Source: Candidatus Harrysmithiimonas galli
Lineage (GTDB): Bacteria; Bacillota; Bacilli; CAJFEE01
Assembly (NCBI GenBank): GCA_904373265.1
Contig: CAJFEE010000011.1
Span: 1-64,000 of the forward strand
DNA: 64,000 nucleotides
Direction of reading: 5' to 3'
This document shows positions 60,120 to 64,000 of this stretch, piece after piece (the first letter of the stretch is position 1; every line of letters starts with the position of its first letter). A model generated the notes under the pieces. That model made no database searches. It worked only from the letters and a program-made list of their open reading frames with translations, and was not told the DNA's origin. The position numbers and the translations under genes are program-made.

Positions 60120-60683
60120 CTATGTTGCTCGACTGGGTCGAATAACCAATGCCTTCGGGTCATGAATGCAGGCTGAAACACAATAGCCACAACCCGTACA
60201 TTTTTCTTGATCTACAACCGGCTTTCTGTCTGGGAATGACAACGCTCCTTCTATCGGGCAGGCTCGCATACAGTAATCACACATCACCTGCTGATACGCA
60301 ACGCAATTGGAAGGTCGTACAGTCACTTTTGCCAATGGCTGATACGCTTCTTCGCTTTTTCTAAGCGCACCTGTTGGACAAACCTCTATGCATTTCTCAC
60401 AAAAGCTACAAGGTGCCTCATTCAATCGCATATAAGGTGTATTCATTAGAACTGTGCCTTTTTTATGACCAAATAATGCGATTGTTTCTGTGGGACAAAT
60501 CATTTTGCATGCATTACAGCGCGTGCACAATGAGAGAAATTCAATTTCATCCACTGCACCTAACGGTCGGATAAAATCACGTTCCTTTTTTATTTGAGGA
60601 CCGACTACCTCAGCTAAAAAACGGATGGAAGATTTCCAATTCAGTCTTAGAAAATCACGACGATCCATTTCTTCTGTCATCAT
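60120..60683 (-). CDS. napG: Ferredoxin-type electron carrier NapG
   Basis: The product is 187 residues. Four [4Fe-4S] motifs can be read: CTRCNACKMICP, CSFCEKCIEVCP, CVAYQQVMCDYCMRACP and CTGCGYCVSACIHDP. The N-terminus has a twin-arginine motif (DRRDFLRLNW) but a poor hydrophobic core after it, so Tat export is likely but the signal is unusual. It accepts electrons from NapH. Its ATG overlaps the napD stop codon as TAATG; AAGGTAG lies ahead. A second ATG follows immediately. Confidence 0.92.
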   Translation of the reverse strand: MMTEEMDRRDFLRLNWKSSIRFLAEVVGPQIKKERDFIRPLGAVDEIEFLSLCTRCNACKMICPTETIALFGHKKGTVLMNTPYMRLNEAPCSFCEKCIEVCPTGALRKSEEAYQPLAKVTVRPSNCVAYQQVMCDYCMRACPIEGALSFPDRKPVVDQEKCTGCGYCVSACIHDPKALVIRPSRAT

Positions 60684-60937
60684 TAAACTACCTTATTCTT
60701 CAATGTTGGATCATCTTCAAAATTACAATAGATTAGATTCACTGCAAGAACTCCTGTAATTTGAATAAAATCCTTTGTCAAGTCATAGCTTGCATCGAGT
60801 GTTTCAGCCTCAACTGTAATAATAATTTTATAACCTTCTACATGATGTACTTCTACACCTTCACACTCTCCTAACTTTTCAGCGACCTGCTTGACTTTAT
60901 CCTGTACGGTTTCCACTACAATACTTGAAATGACCAT
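60683..60937 (-). CDS. napD: Nitrate reductase assembly chaperone NapD
   Basis: NapD binds the Tat signal of NapA, holding back export until the molybdenum cofactor is inserted. The product is 84 residues, a ferredoxin-like small fold. It opens MVISSIVVETVQDK, as NapD proteins do, and shows GVEVHHVEGYKIIITVEAET. I chose the ATG at 60937, 8 bases after AGGAG; the GTG three codons earlier touches that site. It overlaps napG by one base. Confidence 0.9.
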   Translation of the reverse strand: MVISSIVVETVQDKVKQVAEKLGECEGVEVHHVEGYKIIITVEAETLDASYDLTKDFIQITGVLAVNLIYCNFEDDPTLKNKVV

Positions 60938-60966
60938 TTCTTTCACTCCTAAAAGGTATAAAAATG

Positions 60967-61000
60967 ATTACCTGCCATAAGTTTGTTCATGACAGGTAAT
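60967..61000 (-). other. Intercistronic hairpin between napB and napD
   Basis: ATTACCTG (60967-60974) pairs with CAGGTAAT (60993-61000), extended by CAT/ATG. The minus strand continues with CATTTTTATAC, so partial termination or an mRNA processing site is possible. It could give more NapAB than NapDGH. Confidence 0.6.
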
Positions 61001-61008
61001 TCACTGCC

Positions 61009-61371
61009 TTATTTTTGAATGACCGGATGACAAGTAATACAAACTTCACGCGCTGGTGCTACACCTTTGGAAGTCGTTTCGTCCACAAAATGATTCTTTG
61101 GCACTGTTGTATCACTTGCATATTGATTGGCTGCACTTTCATTATGACATACCAAACATGCGTTATAATTTGACCCCCCCTTTTCCCAACGTCCTTCATG
61201 GTCTGAAGGTTGTAAAAGCGGTGCACCTGTCAAAAATTCTCCATTATTAATATCTTTAGCGGCTTCTGTATCAGAACTACTAAATATGTTGGAAAAATTA
61301 AATACACTGGCAACAATCATTCCGACGAATAAACAAACAACAAATACGAGAATACCACTCTTTTTAGACAT
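61009..61371 (-). CDS. napB: Diheme cytochrome c subunit NapB
   Basis: NapB is the small electron-transfer subunit of the periplasmic nitrate reductase. The product is 120 residues. Two heme c motifs, CLVCH and CITCH, are near residues 72 and 111. An N-terminal hydrophobic stretch (residues about 7-27) has no clear cleavage site, so it may stay as a membrane anchor, fitting a bacterium without an outer membrane. AGGAGG lies 8 bases before the ATG. It follows napA by 15 bases. Confidence 0.93.
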   Translation of the reverse strand: MSKKSGILVFVVCLFVGMIVASVFNFSNIFSSSDTEAAKDINNGEFLTGAPLLQPSDHEGRWEKGGSNYNACLVCHNESAANQYASDTTVPKNHFVDETTSKGVAPAREVCITCHPVIQK

Positions 61372-61386
61372 GATGTTTTCCTCCTA

Positions 61387-63939
61387 TTAAACTTTCTCAA
61401 TACGGACACAAGTTTTCTTGTAATCCGGTTCTTTTGAAAGCGGGCAATAATAATCATGTACCGCTAAGTTAATCAATGTTTCCTCTGCAAAGAATGGAGC
61501 AAATACCATACCCGGATTGGGTTGTGTACGTCCTGCTGTCGAAACCTTAATTTCAAATTCGCCATGGCGGGAAATCACTTTAACCTTGTCACCATTTTTA
61601 ATGCCAAGTTTATTACAATCCTCTCGATTCATATCCAATAGTGCTTCTGGTAACGCACGATTTAATTCTGGTACACGACGTGTCATAGAGCCAGAATGCC
61701 AGTGTTCAAGAAAACGACCTGTACAAAACCAGAATGGGTACTCTTCATCCGGAGATTCTGCCGGTTCCTCGTACGGACGGAAAACCGCACTTGGCTTTTT
61801 ATCAGCTGATTTATAGAAAGATACATCATTTGCCAAACCAACATCGCCATACGTTTCCACACCGATTTGGTCATAGCCTTCTTCCTGCTTACCATAGGAG
61901 AATCGCCATTTTGTTTCCAACCATTGACCATTCACCTCACGAACTGGCCAAGTCATACCATTATGACTTAAATACTCATCATAAGGCGCAAGCTGTTTAT
62001 TTTCCATTTTTAATCCTGATTCAAACTTACCTTCTGTGTTTTTATTAATGGCTTGTGCAGCCGGTTTTAATTCTGGATTTGAGAAAATACGATATTCTTC
62101 AAATAACAAACGATTGGTTTTTCGTGCATCCCCGACAAAATCATCTTTTTCCTTATCCCATACAAACCCAAACAACACATCAAACGCAGGCTTATCACCG
62201 ATTTTCACATCGGCAAGCACTCGTTTCGCCACTTGAACAAAAATCCATCCGTCCCATTTTGCTTCACCCATTGGCTCCACACATTTTTCAAAAACTGCAG
62301 TCCGGCGCTCGGCATTTCCAAATTGCCCTTCACGCTCTACCCACATCGCTGCTGGGAGTACAACATCGGCATATTGTGCGGATAATGTAGGATATACCTC
62401 ATTGACAACAATAAATCCGTCAATAACTCCTTGATATTCAGGTTTTTTCGCCAAAAAGCGTGTCAAATTCGGCATAGAAACCGCCCAATTGTTTGAAGCA
62501 GTCCATAAGAAATCTATATTTCCTTTGGAAAGCTCACGGAAAATTTTTACCGTATGGAAACCAGGAGTCTCAATCGGATCCAAATACCCTTCTGGTAAAT
62601 CCCAAACCGCCTCTGTAAATCGACGATGCTGTGGGTTGTTAACCACCAAATCTGCTGGCAAACGATGAGAGAACAAACCAACTTCACGTGCTGTACCACA
62701 CGCAGATGGCTGACCTGTTAATGAGAATGGTCCACATCCAGGTTTTGCAATTTTACCAACTAAAAAATGAATATTGTAAATATTATGATTCATCCATGTG
62801 CCACGCGTATGTTGGTTAACACCCATTGTCCATAAAGACAAGACTTTACGGTTTGGATTGGCAAACTCTTTCGCCAGCTCTTCAATATCACTTGCAGGAA
62901 CACCTGAAAGCTCGGAAACATATTCAAGCGTGTACTTACTCATCATCTTTGCAAATTCCGCAAACTCAATATTCCAAACATCTCCACCCTTTTGACCAAT
63001 CTCCGATGCATCATATCCGTCCTCATAAGCATGACTCAAATTCTCTGTTCCTGCTTTAAATTGTACATGATCATGAATAAACTTCTCATCATACAGCTTA
63101 TTTTGAATAATATAGTTACAAATGGCATTGGCGATCGCTAAGTCTGTCTGTGGCTTAAAAAGTAAAACCTTATCCGCTGTTTCAGAGGTACGTGTACGAA
63201 GCGTTGTAATATCATAATGACGTACCCCTTTATTGCTTACCTTACGTGCTGTCAAACGTGAATACAATACAGGATGCGCCTCAGCCATGTTTGCACCCCA
63301 TGTCACAAATACATCCGCTTCATCTAAGTCGGAATATGAACCAGCAGGCTCATCAGTTTGGAAAACATTCATAAAGGCAACAACAGCACTTGCCATGCAT
63401 AAGCGCGCATTGGGATCAATATTGTTACATAATAACCCAGCTTTCCAGAACTTAGACATAATATATCCTTCTGTAATGGCCATTTGTCCTGAACCCCAAA
63501 ATGCAATACGAGATTTATCTTTTGCATGTGCTTCTTTTAATTTTTGTGCAACAAGATCCAATGCTTCATCCCAAGTTGCTTCTCGAAATCCATCCATCGA
63601 ACCTTTTGTTGTTTTATCATCACGAATCAACGGTTTGGTTAGACGATCTTCTCCATACATAATCTTTCCTAAATAATAACCCTTCACACAATTTAGACCT
63701 TTGTTTGAGCCATTATCTGGATCACCGATTGTCGCAACCAATTTCCCATCTTTTACACCACATAATACACCACATCCCGTTCCACAAAAACGGCAAACCG
63801 CTTTTTTCCATTCATCTGGTTGCACTGCACTATCTTGTTTGGCTGATGTAGAAGATGATTTTGAACTGCTACAGCCCGCTGCCGCTAAGGCAAAGGATAC
63901 AGCCGCTGCTTTTAATAAAGATCTTCTTGATAATTCCAA
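61387..63939 (-). CDS. napA: Periplasmic-type nitrate reductase catalytic subunit NapA
   Basis: NapA reduces nitrate to nitrite at a bis-MGD molybdenum centre outside the cytoplasmic membrane. The product is 850 residues. The N-terminus has a Tat signal (SRRSLLK) that ends in AAAGC with Cys at about residue 23, so it may become lipid-anchored. [4Fe-4S] ligands are C49, C52, C56 and C84; C181 in NARLCMASAV is the expected Mo ligand. MGD-binding C-terminal domains are complete. I chose the TTG at 63939, ten bases after AGGAGG; the GTG at 63948 overlaps that site. This is the first gene of napABDGH. Confidence 0.94.
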   Translation of the reverse strand: MELSRRSLLKAAAVSFALAAAGCSSSKSSSTSAKQDSAVQPDEWKKAVCRFCGTGCGVLCGVKDGKLVATIGDPDNGSNKGLNCVKGYYLGKIMYGEDRLTKPLIRDDKTTKGSMDGFREATWDEALDLVAQKLKEAHAKDKSRIAFWGSGQMAITEGYIMSKFWKAGLLCNNIDPNARLCMASAVVAFMNVFQTDEPAGSYSDLDEADVFVTWGANMAEAHPVLYSRLTARKVSNKGVRHYDITTLRTRTSETADKVLLFKPQTDLAIANAICNYIIQNKLYDEKFIHDHVQFKAGTENLSHAYEDGYDASEIGQKGGDVWNIEFAEFAKMMSKYTLEYVSELSGVPASDIEELAKEFANPNRKVLSLWTMGVNQHTRGTWMNHNIYNIHFLVGKIAKPGCGPFSLTGQPSACGTAREVGLFSHRLPADLVVNNPQHRRFTEAVWDLPEGYLDPIETPGFHTVKIFRELSKGNIDFLWTASNNWAVSMPNLTRFLAKKPEYQGVIDGFIVVNEVYPTLSAQYADVVLPAAMWVEREGQFGNAERRTAVFEKCVEPMGEAKWDGWIFVQVAKRVLADVKIGDKPAFDVLFGFVWDKEKDDFVGDARKTNRLLFEEYRIFSNPELKPAAQAINKNTEGKFESGLKMENKQLAPYDEYLSHNGMTWPVREVNGQWLETKWRFSYGKQEEGYDQIGVETYGDVGLANDVSFYKSADKKPSAVFRPYEEPAESPDEEYPFWFCTGRFLEHWHSGSMTRRVPELNRALPEALLDMNREDCNKLGIKNGDKVKVISRHGEFEIKVSTAGRTQPNPGMVFAPFFAEETLINLAVHDYYCPLSKEPDYKKTCVRIEKV

Positions 63940-64000
63940 GGTAAGCACACCTCCTAAAATAATTAAAATAATCCTTCTATCTCTCGGGGTTTGATACGAA

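Overview
The window looks like the chromosome of a low-GC, Gram-positive, endospore-forming, flagellated member of the Bacillales. Evidence: sporulation genes (spoIIR, spo0F, pbpG, rsfA, cwlJ, gerQ), flagellar rod-type genes flhO-flhP, a coproporphyrin-pathway heme gene (hemQ), and a gene order close to the Bacillus subtilis ywq-ywp-ywj-ywi-ywh-ywf-ywd neighbourhood. Two long S-layer-type proteins point to a proteinaceous cell surface. A periplasmic-type nitrate reductase operon (napABDGH) points to nitrate respiration. I cannot name the species.

Layout. 1-6.4 kb: two large convergent surface proteins, the left one cut by the window edge. 6.8-8.5 and 18.7-20.4 kb: two paralogous chemoreceptors with a PilJ/NarX-like sensor. 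8.9-13.4 kb: ywqB-ywqA (SNF2-type helicase). 14.6-16.8 kb: flhO-flhP-fabZ. 21.2-36.1 kb: a long, mainly minus-strand housekeeping block, ywiB-rpoE-pyrG-spo0F-fba-fsa-murA-glpX-rho-rpmE-tdk-prfA-prmC-spoIIR. 36.2-42.7 kb: pbpG, an IS3-family remnant, a frameshifted MFS transporter with its MarR regulator, and an ABC exporter. 42.8-46.9 kb: a Fur-boxed iron-siderophore uptake locus transcribed divergently. 47.2-58.0 kb: an M50 protease, an HD phosphohydrolase, a DUF1450 protein, rsfA, an IS1182-like remnant, pta, a PPOX/HxlR divergent pair, hemQ, cwlJ and gerQ. 58.2-64 kb: a HAD protein and the nap operon, whose 5' end lies at the right edge.

How the genes work together. Spo0F carries phosphate to Spo0A. 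SpoIIR signals from forespore to mother cell. RsfA tunes forespore transcription. PbpG, CwlJ and GerQ build or break down spore peptidoglycan. Candidate sigma-H, sigma-F and sigma-G promoters sit where this predicts. NapG-NapH should pass menaquinol electrons through the diheme NapB to NapA, and NapD should chaperone NapA. The PilJ-like chemoreceptors could couple movement to nitrate, but that is inference.

The window has many long AT-rich gaps (about 0.4-1.3 kb) without recognisable genes. At least two hold decayed transposase fragments, and one transporter carries a single frameshift, so slow erosion of mobile DNA seems a plausible cause of the low coding density. I did not find a clearly new multi-gene system. 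The best candidates for novelty are a GC-rich hairpin in the S-layer gene leader, a Tat-lipoprotein form of NapA, and an orphan secreted 133-residue protein downstream of a chemoreceptor.
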